Source of the DNA: Paraktedonobacter sp964250225
GTDB lineage: Bacteria > Chloroflexota > Ktedonobacteria > Ktedonobacterales > Ktedonobacteraceae
DNA: 50,173 nt
Reading direction: 5' to 3'
Assembly (NCBI GenBank): GCA_964250225.1
Contig: CAXUEY010000025.1
Span: 1 to 50,173, forward strand
The notes under the pieces are model-generated. The model saw only the letters and a list, made by a program, of their open reading frames with translations, did no database searches and was not told where the DNA came from. A program made the position numbers and the translations under genes. Shown here piece after piece: positions 39,441-48,660 of the stretch (positions within the stretch are counted from its first letter, which is position 1; every line of letters starts with the position of its first letter).

Positions 39441-41000
39441 GTGTCATTGACATCTATCCTGGTTATCGTCCTCAGCCTGGTTGTCATTCTCTGTGCAGGG
39501 ATTGCACTCTGGATTAACAATCGCCGGGGCATGGAGCAAAATAAACGCCAATTTGAAGAGCGTCTGCGCGCGGATAAAGAGACGAGCGAGAAGCGCCTGC
39601 TGGAGCTACAAATCCAGCAAGGGGATGCACTGCGCGAGGCTCGCGACGAAACCGCCCGTTTGCGCTCAAGTATGGAACGTGAAAACGCCGAGCGGCGTTC
39701 TGAACTACAGCGTCAGGAGCGTCGCTTACAGCAGAAAGAAGAGACGCTGGAGCGCAAGATTGACGCTCTGGAGCAGCGTGAGAGAAAATTCATCCTGCGT
39801 GAACGCGGAATTGAGCAACTGCGCGCCGAGGTGGAGCAGCTCAAACAGCAGCAATATGTGGAACTGCAGCGCGTGGCTCAGCTGTCTGAAGAGCAGGCCA
39901 GGGAGGAGCTACTGACGAGCATTGAGAGCCAGGTGCGCGTGGATGCCGCCCGACGCGCGCGCATGATCGAGGAGGCAGCTCGCGAAGATGCCGAGATACG
40001 CGCGCGTGAGATCATCACCCTGGCCATTCAGCGTTGCGCCTCTGATCAGGTCGCTGAAGCAGTGGTCTCGGTGGTGCCTCTGCCAAGCGATGAGATGAAA
40101 GGGCGCATCATCGGACGCGAGGGGCGCAATATTCGCGCTTTAGAGGCGGCCACGGGCATCGATCTGATCATCGACGATACCCCGGAGGCCGTGATCCTTT
40201 CGGGCTTCGATCCGGTGAGGCGCGAGGTCGCACGCGTGGCCCTGACCAGGCTGATTATCGATGGGCGTATCCACCCGGCGCGCATTGAGGACGTGGTGGC
40301 CAAAGCCCGGCAGGAGGTCGATATGATCGTGCGCGAGGCAGGCGAGCAGGCGGCTCTGGAGGCCAACGTTCACGGTTTGCAGCCGGACCTGCTCAAAATC
40401 CTGGGCCGACTGCACTTCCGCACCAGTTATGGGCAGAACGTGCTGGCGCATTCGGTTGAGGTCTCGATCCTGGCGGCGACGATTGCCCACGAACTGGGAG
40501 CCGATGTGAACGTCTGCAAAACAGCAGCCCTGCTGCACGATATGGGCAAAGCTATCGATCAGGAGGTCGAGGGACCGCACGCCATCATCGGCGGCGAGAT
40601 TGCACGTCGTTTTGGCAAATCCCCCAGGATCATTCACGCGATGGTCGCGCACCACGCCACTGACGCGGAGCCGCAAAGTCTGGAGGCCGCGATTGTGCAG
40701 GCCGCGGACGCTATCTCAGCGGCGCGTCCGGGCGCCAGGCGCGAGACCATCGATCTGTATATCAGGCGCCTGGAAGCCCTGGAGAGCATCGCCAACTCGT
40801 TTACCGGCGTGGAGAAATCCTTCGCGATCCAGGCTGGACGCGAGGTGCGCATCATCGTCAAACCCGAAGAGATCGACGAGTTCGCGGCCAATAACCTGGC
40901 CAGGGAGATCGCGCACAAAATCGAGGAGAGCCTGGATTACCCTGGCCAGATTAAGGTCTGCGTGGTACGTGAAACGCGCTCGGTTGACTATGCTCGTTAA
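39441..41000 (+). CDS. rny: Ribonuclease Y
   Basis: 519 residues, the normal length. Starts GTG with GGAGG 9 nt upstream. N-terminal transmembrane helix (ILVIVLSLVVILCAGIALWI), a coiled coil of about 170 residues rich in Glu/Arg/Gln, a KH domain (MKGRIIGREGRNIRALEAAT, residues about 215-275), and an HD phosphohydrolase domain with the metal-binding LLHDMGKAID and AHHATDAEP (from about 335), ending in the usual RNase Y C-terminal domain. It is the membrane-anchored endonuclease that starts mRNA decay in bacteria without RNase E. A hairpin terminator follows. Confidence 0.97.
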   Translation: MSLTSILVIVLSLVVILCAGIALWINNRRGMEQNKRQFEERLRADKETSEKRLLELQIQQGDALREARDETARLRSSMERENAERRSELQRQERRLQQKEETLERKIDALEQRERKFILRERGIEQLRAEVEQLKQQQYVELQRVAQLSEEQAREELLTSIESQVRVDAARRARMIEEAAREDAEIRAREIITLAIQRCASDQVAEAVVSVVPLPSDEMKGRIIGREGRNIRALEAATGIDLIIDDTPEAVILSGFDPVRREVARVALTRLIIDGRIHPARIEDVVAKARQEVDMIVREAGEQAALEANVHGLQPDLLKILGRLHFRTSYGQNVLAHSVEVSILAATIAHELGADVNVCKTAALLHDMGKAIDQEVEGPHAIIGGEIARRFGKSPRIIHAMVAHHATDAEPQSLEAAIVQAADAISAARPGARRETIDLYIRRLEALESIANSFTGVEKSFAIQAGREVRIIVKPEEIDEFAANNLAREIAHKIEESLDYPGQIKVCVVRETRSVDYAR

Positions 41001-41008
41001 TGTCGTCC

Positions 41009-41040
41009 CGGATTTTTTTCGTGTAAGAAAAATCCGCCTT
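41009..41040 (+). terminator. Terminator after rny
   Basis: CGGATTTTT (41009-41017) pairs with AAAAATCCG (41028-41036). Confidence 0.55.
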
Positions 41041-41184
41041 TCATACATTGTTTGCATGGATGGTAGCCTCTCAGGGTAGGGAGGGGCATCTGGCGAACTT
41101 TTCAAAAGTCGGGAAACTTCTATTGGATAATCTCTGCACGGCGCCTCTGGTGCTGCGATCTCAAAACATAGTGAAGGAAGAATC

Positions 41185-42069
41185 ATGACCCATTCTGTTG
41201 ACCTGCATACCCATTCAACGGCCTCTGACGGTCTGTACGCGCCACGCGAACTGCTGCGCCAGGCACACGAGGCTGGACTGGATGTGCTGGCACTGACCGA
41301 TCACGACACCACTAACGGCGTTGCGGAAGCGACTCAGGCGGCGCGCGAACTGGGCATCGACTTTATTCCCGGTATCGAACTCAACACCGATATCAGCGGC
41401 GGCGAGGTGCATGTGCTGGGCTATTTGCTGGATTTGGAGCGTGCCGATTTGCAAAACGCGCTCCAAATGCTGCGTGACGCCCGTGTGCGCCGGGGGCAGC
41501 GCATGGTGGAGCGGCTCAATGAGCACGGTATCAACATTTCCTGGCAGCGCGTGCGTGAGATTGCTCAGGGAACCGTGGGACGCCCACACGTGGCCAGAGC
41601 CTTGATGGAGGCCGGGTATGTGAAGAGCATTGGCGAGGCTTTTAATACCTATATCGGCAAAAACGGCGTTGGCTATGTTCCACGCTACCATCTCACAGCT
41701 CTCGACGCGGTGCGTTTGATTGACAGTGCCAACGGACTACCGGTCATTGCCCACCCGCTTCATCTGCCCGGTCTGGCAAAGTTGCGCGAGGATTTGCCGG
41801 AGCTCTGCGCCGCCGGTATGGTCGGCCTGGAAACCTATTATGGTCCCTACACGCCCGCAGAAGAGCGCGAGATCCTGGCCCTCGCCGACGAGTATCATCT
41901 GATCCCCACCGGCGGCAGCGACTTTCACGGACCCGGCATCCATCCCACCCCGCTGGGTGGCCGCCATGTGCCATATACAGCCGTTGAACGCCTGAAAGAC
42001 GCGGCAGCGCAACGCCAGGGACGTACAGCGCCCGCGTTTCATTTGCCTGCCCCCACTGAGGAAAAATAA
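41185..42069 (+). CDS. PHP-domain phosphoesterase
   Basis: 294 residues with GAAGGAAG upstream. PHP fold with metal ligands H8 and H10 (DLHTHST), D39 and H40 (LTDHDT), E65 (GIELNTD), H76 (EVHVLGY), plus VIAHPLHLPG and GGSDFHGPG toward the C-terminus. The order fits the YciV/RNase AM group, which removes 5' nucleotides or phosphate from 3',5'-bisphosphonucleosides and short RNA. Lying 185 bp after rny, it may take part in RNA or nucleotide turnover, but that is inferred from context. It shares a terminator with the convergent accC gene. Confidence 0.88.
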   Translation: MTHSVDLHTHSTASDGLYAPRELLRQAHEAGLDVLALTDHDTTNGVAEATQAARELGIDFIPGIELNTDISGGEVHVLGYLLDLERADLQNALQMLRDARVRRGQRMVERLNEHGINISWQRVREIAQGTVGRPHVARALMEAGYVKSIGEAFNTYIGKNGVGYVPRYHLTALDAVRLIDSANGLPVIAHPLHLPGLAKLREDLPELCAAGMVGLETYYGPYTPAEEREILALADEYHLIPTGGSDFHGPGIHPTPLGGRHVPYTAVERLKDAAAQRQGRTAPAFHLPAPTEEK

Positions 42070-42080
42070 CGCTCTTGCAC

Positions 42081-42125
42081 AGAAAAGGGGAGATTAGCGT
42101 CTCAAGCGTTAACCTCCCCTTTTCT
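42081..42125. terminator. Bidirectional terminator, 19-bp inverted repeat
   Basis: Arms 42081-42099 and 42107-42125 match with two mismatches around AGAAAAGGGGAG / CTCCCCTTTTCT. It lies between the convergent PHP and accC genes; T-run TTTTCT leads out on the plus strand. Confidence 0.65.
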
Positions 42126-42126
42126 A

Positions 42127-43677
42127 TTAGATTCTGCGCACGCTCTCCATGCGCCCGGCCATGCGCCAGCGATTCTGCTCGTCCGTCTCCTCACCGATGG
42201 GACGGCGCCGCGCCTGCTCATTTTGCATATGCTCATCCATCAGCAGCGCCCCCACCAGGGCGGCAACCTCTGCTGGCGCCTCGGACACAATCTCTTTCAA
42301 GCGGCCTTTATCGCCCCATTCTTCGGCGATAAAATCCGTAGAAAAGTCGCCGGCAATGTAGCGCGGCTGGTCCATCAGCCAGCGTGCGAAGGGCAGCGTG
42401 GTGCGCACACCTGCGATATAATACTCATCCAGAGCACGACGCATACGCGCAATGGCTTGAGCGCGGTCTTTGCCCCAGACGATCAGTTTGGAGAGCAGTG
42501 GATCATAGTACAGCGGCACCTGTAAACCCGCGTAGAGGCCGCTATCGACGCGCACTCCTGGCCCGGAGGGTTCCTGCAAAGCCTGCACCATACCCGTCGC
42601 GGGCAGGAAACGATTTTCAGGGTCTTCAGCAGAGATACGACACTCAATGGCCGCGCCCTTGAAGACTACCTCTTCCTGCGTGAAAGAAAGGGGTAAGCCA
42701 GCGGCCACGCGAAACTGCTCCTGCACAAGATCCAGACCTGTACACCACTCCGTGACGGGATGCTCCACCTGGATGCGCGCGTTGATCTCCAGAAAATAGA
42801 ACTGGCGATCAGGCCCCAGCAGAAACTCGGCGGTTCCGGCATTAATATAGCCAATGTTGCGGATCAGCTTCACCGCCGCCCCGGTAATGCGCTGACGCAG
42901 GTCGTCATCGAGCACAGGAGAGGGCGATTCTTCGATGAGCTTCTGATGACGGCGCTGGATGCTGCACTCGCGTTCGCCCAGGTGGACCACATGGCCGTGG
43001 GTGTCGGCGATAAACTGCACTTCTATATGGCGCGCGGGTGCCACCGCCTTCTCCATATAGACGCGTTCATCGCCAAAAGCGCTCTTCGCCTCACTACGCG
43101 CTGTGCGCAGCGAGGCGTGCAGATCGCGTGGAGCGCGCACAAAACGGATGCCCTTGCCACCACCGCCAGCCGCCGCCTTGAGAAGCAGAGGATAACCGAT
43201 CTGCTCGCCCAGCTTTGAGATGGCTACCTCGTCCAGGGCGTCCAGCAGCGCGCCGGGCACAATCGGCACCTCGGCCAGGCGCGCGGTATTGCGGGCAGCC
43301 GTCTTCTCACCCACCGCGCGTTGCAGCGCCGCAGTGGGGCCGATAAAGATCAGGCCGGCTTCCACACAGGCATCGACAAAAGCCGCGTTCTCTGAGAGAA
43401 ACCCATAGCCAGGATGCACGGCCTGGGCGCCTGCGCGTTTAGCTACCTCGATCAGGGTCGGAATATGTAAATAACTCTGGTTGGCGGGCGCGGGACCGAT
43501 ACAATACGCCTCATCCGCCATGCGCACGTGCAAAGACTGGCGATCAACCTCGCTATAGACCGCGACACTGCTCAGTCCCAGTTCGCGACACGCGCGGATC
43601 ACACGGACCGCGATTTCGCCGCGATTGGCAACCAGCACCTTTTGAAAAGGCCAGGGGGTAACAGACGAGCTGCTCAC
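42127..43677 (-). CDS. accC: Biotin carboxylase
   Basis: 516 residues, about 60 more than E. coli AccC. It starts GTG with AAGGAG about 9 nt upstream. ATP-grasp biotin carboxylase: VLVANRGEIAVRVIRACREL, HPGYGFLSENAAF, AAAGGGGKGIRFV (glycine-rich loop), ERECSIQRRHQKLIEESPSP, FLEINARIQVEHPVTE, and IECRISAEDPENRFLPATG. It carboxylates biotin on a carrier protein for acetyl-CoA or acyl-CoA carboxylase. There is no BCCP domain in the chain and no accB or carboxyltransferase adjacent, so the partner lies elsewhere. The last 60 residues are charged and helical. Confidence 0.95.
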   Translation of the reverse strand: MSSSSVTPWPFQKVLVANRGEIAVRVIRACRELGLSSVAVYSEVDRQSLHVRMADEAYCIGPAPANQSYLHIPTLIEVAKRAGAQAVHPGYGFLSENAAFVDACVEAGLIFIGPTAALQRAVGEKTAARNTARLAEVPIVPGALLDALDEVAISKLGEQIGYPLLLKAAAGGGGKGIRFVRAPRDLHASLRTARSEAKSAFGDERVYMEKAVAPARHIEVQFIADTHGHVVHLGERECSIQRRHQKLIEESPSPVLDDDLRQRITGAAVKLIRNIGYINAGTAEFLLGPDRQFYFLEINARIQVEHPVTEWCTGLDLVQEQFRVAAGLPLSFTQEEVVFKGAAIECRISAEDPENRFLPATGMVQALQEPSGPGVRVDSGLYAGLQVPLYYDPLLSKLIVWGKDRAQAIARMRRALDEYYIAGVRTTLPFARWLMDQPRYIAGDFSTDFIAEEWGDKGRLKEIVSEAPAEVAALVGALLMDEHMQNEQARRRPIGEETDEQNRWRMAGRMESVRRI

Positions 43678-43909
43678 AAAAGATTCTCCTTACAAATGGA
43701 CGTCTACGTTGGAATTTTTACGCTTATCATATCACGCAGGCGCGCGCGAGTAGGAAAAACAGGTTAATTCGTCGATGAACATTTTCATTTCCAGCGGAAG
43801 TGATGTACACTAAGTTGGGAACGCCCGGTATTTTTACTATCAACAGAATCAATGTATTTAGTTCTTGAGTGGTAAGTCGCGTGCCGCCTGAGAAGGGATG
43901 TAAACCGAC

Positions 43910-46591
43910 ATGTTGAGATCAGTTTCAAGCCTGCCAATTTCGCGCCGCCTTTTCATAGCGTTCGCGCTGGCAGCCATTCTCCCCATTCTCATGATTAGTT
44001 TCATGGGCTTCTATTACGTTTCCCAGATCAACACACGTGGACAGGTCGCCACTTTAACTACGCAGGCTCAGACCCAGGGCTCCATGATTTCGAGCAATCT
44101 GGGAAATATGTACCACCAGATGAAAATGCTCGAACAACAAACCCTCGGAGAACTAACACCGACAAATAGCAATCTTCCTGGGATCGATTCATCAGTGGCG
44201 CCAATCAATAACCTGGCTCAGACCATCGATCAAGGTCTCAACACATACGCAAGCCAGTATAGTCCGGCCAGCGCCAAAATGAAGCCCGTGGTTGATGCGG
44301 CAAATAACTTCCACCCTACAGATACAACGGGCATTAACGAAAACAACATGATGACGGATGCCTTGCCAGGTGATTGGCGCGACTATAAGGCAGCACAACA
44401 GCAGGAATTACAACTGTTACAGCAGGTTGTGAGCAAGGTCAATGCACTTCCGACGCCGAAGAACGCTGCCCAGATTGCCAGTCGCAGCCAGACGATCCAG
44501 GGGTTTCAGAACCAGATTGTCGCCGCTAGCCAGACCATGGACAGCAAGTTTACCCAGCTCTATCTTGACTGGAATCAGGTCACCGCGGATACCGCCAAAC
44601 TCAGCGGGTTTGCCAATGAGGGGAGTACTGATACAGGCCCTATCGTCTTTGGCTCCATCGGTGCGGTTCTGCTGCTGGTGATTATGATCCTCTTTATCGG
44701 GTTTGTGGTACAGAGATCGATCAGCAATCCACTCACCGAGCTGGTTTCACTGACCAGGCGCATCTCAAAAGGCGACACCAACGCGCGTGTAAAAGTGGAG
44801 AGCCGCGACGAGATTTCTATTGTGGCCAACTCGATGAATAATATGCTCGACAATATCGTCCATCTGATCCAGGACACCCAGGCACAGCGCGACGTTTTGC
44901 AGGGGCAGGTAGAGAAGCTGGTGAGCGAGGTCAGTGGCGTTGGTGAAGGCGACTTGCGTGTGCAGGCCGAAGTCACTGCGGACGCTTTGGGTGTGCTGGC
45001 CGACTCTTTCAACTATATGGTAGAAGAGCTGGGCAGCCTGGTTGTGCGTGTGAAGTCGGTTGCGCGTGAGGTGGAAGAGTCCACAACCATGACCTCGGAC
45101 CGTATGAATGAGCTGGTCGAGGCCGCAGACCGCCAGATCCAGCAGATTGCCAGCGCGGCCCATGAAATCGAGCATATGGCCCAGACCAGTCAGCAGGTGG
45201 CTAATCGCGCGATGGCCCTATCCAGCAACGCGCGTGAAGCCCGTGTCAGCGCGCAAGGTGGACGCCAGGCGGTGCTGCAAACCATCGAAGGTATGGGGCG
45301 TATCTCTCTCAACGTGCAGGAAACCTCTCAGAAGGTCCAGAACCTGGGTGAGAGTTCGCGCGAGATTAATAATATCGTAGAAGCCCTCTCAGCTATTGCC
45401 CATCAGACGAACCGCCTGGCTCTGGATGCCGCTATCCAGGCTGCGATGGCCGGCGAGAACGGCAAGGGCTTTGGAGCCGTCGCCGCCGACATTCGCCGCC
45501 TGGCTGAGCGCGCCAAAGAACAGGCCACTTCGGTTGGACGTATCGTGCGCGGCGTACGCGACGAGATCGGTTCTGTGGCCGTCTCTATGCGCGATACCGA
45601 ACGCGAAACCGCAGCTGGCGCCAGGCTAGCTGAGGAAGCAGGCACCTCGCTGGAGTCGATCTTCTCCGTGATTGAGCGTCAGGCGCGTGAGATCGATGTC
45701 ATCAACCAGATGGCTATGCAGCAGCAGCAATCGTCGAGCAGCGTTGTGCAGATCATGCAGGGCGTCTCCGAAGTCACACAGGAGAGCAGCCAGAGCACCC
45801 ACGAAGCCGCGCAGAATATGGAACGCGTGGCCCGTCTGGCCGAGCAATTGCTGGCCTCGGTGGAAGCTTTCAAACTGCGCGACGGCCTCAATTACTTTAC
45901 CCCGAACGCCACGAATATCTCACAGGAAGATAGCCCCCTCACTATCAGTGGGGCTTTCCGCACCGTCACGGCTACCGCGCAACCAATCAGCAATGGCAAT
46001 GGCGCCCTCATCGCGTTGCCCGCGCCCATTTCGGAAAATGGCTTCTCCCAGTTCTCGCCGTCCTTCCCCTCTCAAGGATGGAACCGTGGCCAGACGCCTC
46101 TGCCCCCCCTGGGACCAAACAATGGCCAGCCATTCTTCTCGCCTCTGGAGCCAGATAACGACCGGCAGTTCTTTGCGCCACAGGAGCCAAACAATGGCGG
46201 CCAGCCGTTTTTCCCACCGCAGGGACAACGCAATAGCCAGCCGCAGGAGCCGAATCAGGGTCAGCAGTTCTTCCCGCCTCTGCGACCAGAGCAGGGCCAG
46301 CAATTTTTTGCACCACAGGAACAGCGTATGAACACTAGCCAGCCACTGTTCAATCCCCAGGGCTTGAATAATGGTCAGCAGTTTTTTCCACCACAGGGAC
46401 CGAACAATGGTCAGCAGTTCTTCCCACAATTGCGACCGAATAATGGCCAGCCGTCATTCCCACCCCAGGGACCGAACAATGGCCAGCACCCCTTCCCACC
46501 CCAGGGGAACAGGATACAGGACGCACCTCAACGGCCCGTTCCCGACAACGATTGGCCATCTGGCAACTGGTGGGCAGACAAACAGCAGTAG
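43910..46591 (+). CDS. Methyl-accepting chemotaxis-type receptor with FFPPQ repeat tail
   Basis: 893 residues. TM1 at 12-35, an extracytoplasmic domain of about 205 residues, TM2 at 242-268, then HAMP (SISNPLTELVSLTRRISKGD) and a second HAMP-like unit (GVGEGDLRVQAEVTADALGV). The signalling coiled coil has its hairpin tip near 484-530 (SAIAHQTNRLALDAAIQAAM, then AGENGKGFGAVAADIRRLAE). The tip differs from E. coli-type receptors (LALDAAIQAAMAGE for LALNAAIEAARAGE) and is closer to PilJ-like receptors. From about 700 to the end a tail is made of repeats of the type NNGQQFFPPQGP, Pro/Gln/Asn/Phe-rich. The tail could hold partners or form clusters. No che genes lie nearby. Confidence 0.92.
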   Translation: MLRSVSSLPISRRLFIAFALAAILPILMISFMGFYYVSQINTRGQVATLTTQAQTQGSMISSNLGNMYHQMKMLEQQTLGELTPTNSNLPGIDSSVAPINNLAQTIDQGLNTYASQYSPASAKMKPVVDAANNFHPTDTTGINENNMMTDALPGDWRDYKAAQQQELQLLQQVVSKVNALPTPKNAAQIASRSQTIQGFQNQIVAASQTMDSKFTQLYLDWNQVTADTAKLSGFANEGSTDTGPIVFGSIGAVLLLVIMILFIGFVVQRSISNPLTELVSLTRRISKGDTNARVKVESRDEISIVANSMNNMLDNIVHLIQDTQAQRDVLQGQVEKLVSEVSGVGEGDLRVQAEVTADALGVLADSFNYMVEELGSLVVRVKSVAREVEESTTMTSDRMNELVEAADRQIQQIASAAHEIEHMAQTSQQVANRAMALSSNAREARVSAQGGRQAVLQTIEGMGRISLNVQETSQKVQNLGESSREINNIVEALSAIAHQTNRLALDAAIQAAMAGENGKGFGAVAADIRRLAERAKEQATSVGRIVRGVRDEIGSVAVSMRDTERETAAGARLAEEAGTSLESIFSVIERQAREIDVINQMAMQQQQSSSSVVQIMQGVSEVTQESSQSTHEAAQNMERVARLAEQLLASVEAFKLRDGLNYFTPNATNISQEDSPLTISGAFRTVTATAQPISNGNGALIALPAPISENGFSQFSPSFPSQGWNRGQTPLPPLGPNNGQPFFSPLEPDNDRQFFAPQEPNNGGQPFFPPQGQRNSQPQEPNQGQQFFPPLRPEQGQQFFAPQEQRMNTSQPLFNPQGLNNGQQFFPPQGPNNGQQFFPQLRPNNGQPSFPPQGPNNGQHPFPPQGNRIQDAPQRPVPDNDWPSGNWWADKQQ

Positions 46592-46594
46592 AAC

Positions 46595-46637
46595 AGAGAA
46601 CAACGCGGAGACCACCAGGATCTCCGCGTTGTTCTCT
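46595..46637 (+). terminator. Hairpin after the chemoreceptor gene
   Basis: Arms 46595-46611 and 46621-46637 pair perfectly over 17 bp with a 9-nt loop. Confidence 0.65.
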
Positions 46638-46832
46638 ATCCTTCTGCTAAAAAAACGTAACTACGGCATCCGCGTATAACACTTTCGTTATATATAGCAT
46701 TGATAACCCTTATCGCAATGCATAGACTTTCTGCGCCAGGATTGGGTAGACTTGAGGGAGAAGCACTGAGCATTCACGAATGTTTTCGAGCACTCCTGGA
46801 TGTGCCATATATAACGAAGGAGCACTATCATC

Positions 46833-47066
46833 ATGATCGCACCAAGACCCACCAGCTACAATCCAATGGAGATCAATTACGAAGGGACCATCCAGGCCGC
46901 CCTCGCTCTACTCAATCAGAAGCAGGTCGTCAGTATTCCGCGCTGGGATTGTGAGGTCTGCGGCATGATTCATATGGGGGCAAGGCCCGGCGAGTGCGAT
47001 AGCTGCGGTAGCCACGCTCTGGGCCAGCAGCCTGATATGCATTGTGAGATGAATAGTCACTGGTAG
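46833..47066 (+). CDS. Mini zinc-ribbon/rubredoxin-like protein
   Basis: 77 residues. Cys pairs C40/C43 (WDCEVCGMIHMG) and C55/C58 (GECDSCGSHAL) resemble the rubredoxin-like domain of rubrerythrins, without the ferritin domain. An additional C71 and H70 follow. The N-terminal 35 residues are helical (YEGTIQAALALLNQKQVVSI). It may bind zinc or iron. An AGGAG lies upstream, at an unusually long distance of about 11-12 nt. Confidence 0.7.
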   Translation: MIAPRPTSYNPMEINYEGTIQAALALLNQKQVVSIPRWDCEVCGMIHMGARPGECDSCGSHALGQQPDMHCEMNSHW

Positions 47067-47123
47067 TATATGCGAATACTTTAGGATTTAACTTTATCAA
47101 TAACTAACGAGCAATAAAAACAG

Positions 47124-47180
47124 CGAGACCGCGCGCCAAAGCTTTACCCTCAAGCGGGGTGGAGTTGGCGCGCGGCCTCG
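47124..47180 (-). terminator. Intrinsic terminator overlapping the 3' end of the methyltransferase gene
   Basis: CCGCGCGCCAA (47129-47139) pairs with TTGGCGCGCGG (47165-47175). On the minus strand the stem is followed by CTGTTTTTATT. One arm lies inside the last codons of the upstream gene. Confidence 0.75.
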
Positions 47181-47992
47181 AATAATATAATCCCGGCGGC
47201 CATCGCTGCATTGAGCGATTCCACCTGGTTGGCCAGCGGGATGCCGATAGCTCGTGTTGCCAGGGCGTGGGCTTCTGGCGACAGGCCATGAGCTTCGTTG
47301 CCGATGATTAACGCAAAGGGCTGCGTCAGATTTTCTGTGTAGTAAGCAGTGGGGACGTGGGCCTGCGCGCTAAACACCCGTTGAGAGCCACAATGCCTGG
47401 CGATCCGCTCCTCGATAACCGGCCAGGGCAGATGCGTCTCGACGGGCAACGCGATATGCGCACCGGCGGCGGCTCGCACGACTTTGGGGCTATAGCAATC
47501 GACGCAATGGGGCGTCAACAGCACCTCTTCCACATCGGCGGCCAGGGCCGCGCGTAGAATCGTCCCCATATTGCCCGGATCGGCCAGAGCGTCCAGCACC
47601 AGCAAGGCCGGGCGGCGCGCAGGTGGGCGTCTCTCCCGCAGACGTTGCGCCTGGAAGAGTTGGGTGGGCAGCACGCAAACAACCCCCTGCGACGTCTGTG
47701 TCTCACCTAACGCCTCCGCCACGCGCTCGCTCACCTCAAAAAGGGCTAGTTTTGAGAGAGAGGCTGTGGGATGCAGCAGGCGTGCTAAGAGGGCGCGCCC
47801 TTCAGGGGTGCGCTGGAGCAATTCCGGCTGATAATAAATTTCGCGAGGAAGCATATCCGCGGCCAGCAATGCTTCCAGCAGATGGGGACCCTCCATCAAC
47901 AAGAGGCCGCAAGAAAAGCGGCCTCTTGTTGTATGCAGGTCACGTATCTGCGTTACACGCGGATTCGCGAGACTAGTAATGCGTGTGATCAT
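47150..47992 (-). CDS. TrmH/SpoU-family RNA methyltransferase
   Basis: 280 residues. N-terminal substrate-binding domain (ITSLANPRVTQIRDLHTTRG, then LLLMEGPHLLEALLAADML) and a SPOUT methyltransferase domain: ALLVLDALADPGNMGTILRA (motif 1), LIIGNEAHGLSPEA (motif 2) and IPLANQVESLNAAMAAGIIL (motif 3). All three motifs are intact, so it should methylate a ribose 2'-O of 23S rRNA or tRNA using S-adenosyl-methionine. It lies 22 bp after rplT and is probably in the same operon. A 14-bp hairpin sits inside codons 21-32 and abuts an in-frame ATG. The ATG at 47992 has a weak ribosome site but fits the family N-terminus. Confidence 0.88.
   Translation of the reverse strand: MITRITSLANPRVTQIRDLHTTRGRFSCGLLLMEGPHLLEALLAADMLPREIYYQPELLQRTPEGRALLARLLHPTASLSKLALFEVSERVAEALGETQTSQGVVCVLPTQLFQAQRLRERRPPARRPALLVLDALADPGNMGTILRAALAADVEEVLLTPHCVDCYSPKVVRAAAGAHIALPVETHLPWPVIEERIARHCGSQRVFSAQAHVPTAYYTENLTQPFALIIGNEAHGLSPEAHALATRAIGIPLANQVESLNAAMAAGIILFEAARQLHPA
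47897..47931 (-). repeat. 14-bp perfect stem-loop inside the methyltransferase 5' coding region
   Basis: CAACAAGAGGCCGC (47897-47910) pairs perfectly with GCGGCCTCTTGTTG (47918-47931), 7-nt loop. It is coding and also lies about 85-120 nt after the rplT stop on the minus strand. It could attenuate or stabilise the upstream ribosomal message. Confidence 0.6.
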
Positions 47993-48014
47993 GCGTGTAT
48001 CGGCGTAACGCCCT

Positions 48015-48371
48015 TTATTTCAAGACGGCCAGGGCCGACTCTACCAGAGCGCCAAAAGCCGCCTCATCGTTCACAGCCATCTCCGCGAGAATCTTGCGAT
48101 CCACGCCGATATTGGCGGTATGAATGGCGTGCATCAGTTTGCTATAACTCACGCCATGCATGCGGGCAGCGGCGTTGATGCGCGTAATCCAGAGCGCGCG
48201 CATATCGCGTTTGCGGTTGCGGCGGTCGCGATACATATACGCCATCGAGTGCATCACCGATTCGTGTGCGGGACGATACAGGCTACGGCGTGTAGCACGA
48301 TGGCCTTCTGCTAACTGTAAAAGTCTCTTGTGTTTCTTATGCGCTGGTACACCACGTTTTACTCTTGGCAT
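48015..48371 (-). CDS. rplT: Ribosomal protein L20
   Basis: 118 residues. Typical L20: PRVKRGVPAHKKHKRLLQLA basic N-terminal arm, then RRSLYRPAHESVMHSMAYMY, RDRRNRKRDMRALWITRINA and AAARMHGVSYSKLMHAIHTA. L20 binds 23S rRNA early in 50S assembly and in several bacteria represses its own operon by binding the leader RNA. It lies 34 bp after rpmI and 22 bp before the methyltransferase. Confidence 0.97.
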   Translation of the reverse strand: MPRVKRGVPAHKKHKRLLQLAEGHRATRRSLYRPAHESVMHSMAYMYRDRRNRKRDMRALWITRINAAARMHGVSYSKLMHAIHTANIGVDRKILAEMAVNDEAAFGALVESALAVLK

Positions 48372-48405
48372 GGTTGATACATCCTCCGTTCGAATTTATA
48401 CAACA

Positions 48406-48609
48406 CTAAAAAGCATACGGCAATAGACGTTTCATACGCGTAGAATCGCTCGTTGCTACGCGAAACTTCTTATCCATCGAACGAACGGAGTGGGGAGACT
48501 TATTGCGGCGCCGATGGCTGACAGCGACCTTGCGGCGCATAATTTTGCCAGTGCCGCTGATCTTCACGCGCTTGGCCATAGCGCTGTGTGTTTTCAATTT
48601 CTGCTTCAT
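48406..48609 (-). CDS. rpmI: Ribosomal protein L35
   Basis: 67 residues: KQKLKTHSAMAKRVKISGTG then KIMRRKVAVSHRRRNKS is the conserved L35 core. It is the first gene of rpmI-rplT-methyltransferase. infC (IF3), which normally precedes rpmI, is absent upstream. The message begins at the promoter at 48816-48845 with a leader of about 200 nt. Confidence 0.96.
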   Translation of the reverse strand: MKQKLKTHSAMAKRVKISGTGKIMRRKVAVSHRRRNKSPHSVRSMDKKFRVATSDSTRMKRLLPYAF

Positions 48610-48660
48610 GTTTCTTCTTTCTGTGCTCTATGGGGTGAACGATAAAAAACAATCAAATCA

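Noticed and set aside
46100..46510. Regularly spaced repeats resembling a CRISPR-like array
   Set aside because: They are in-frame codons of the chemoreceptor tail, of irregular length and without constant repeats.
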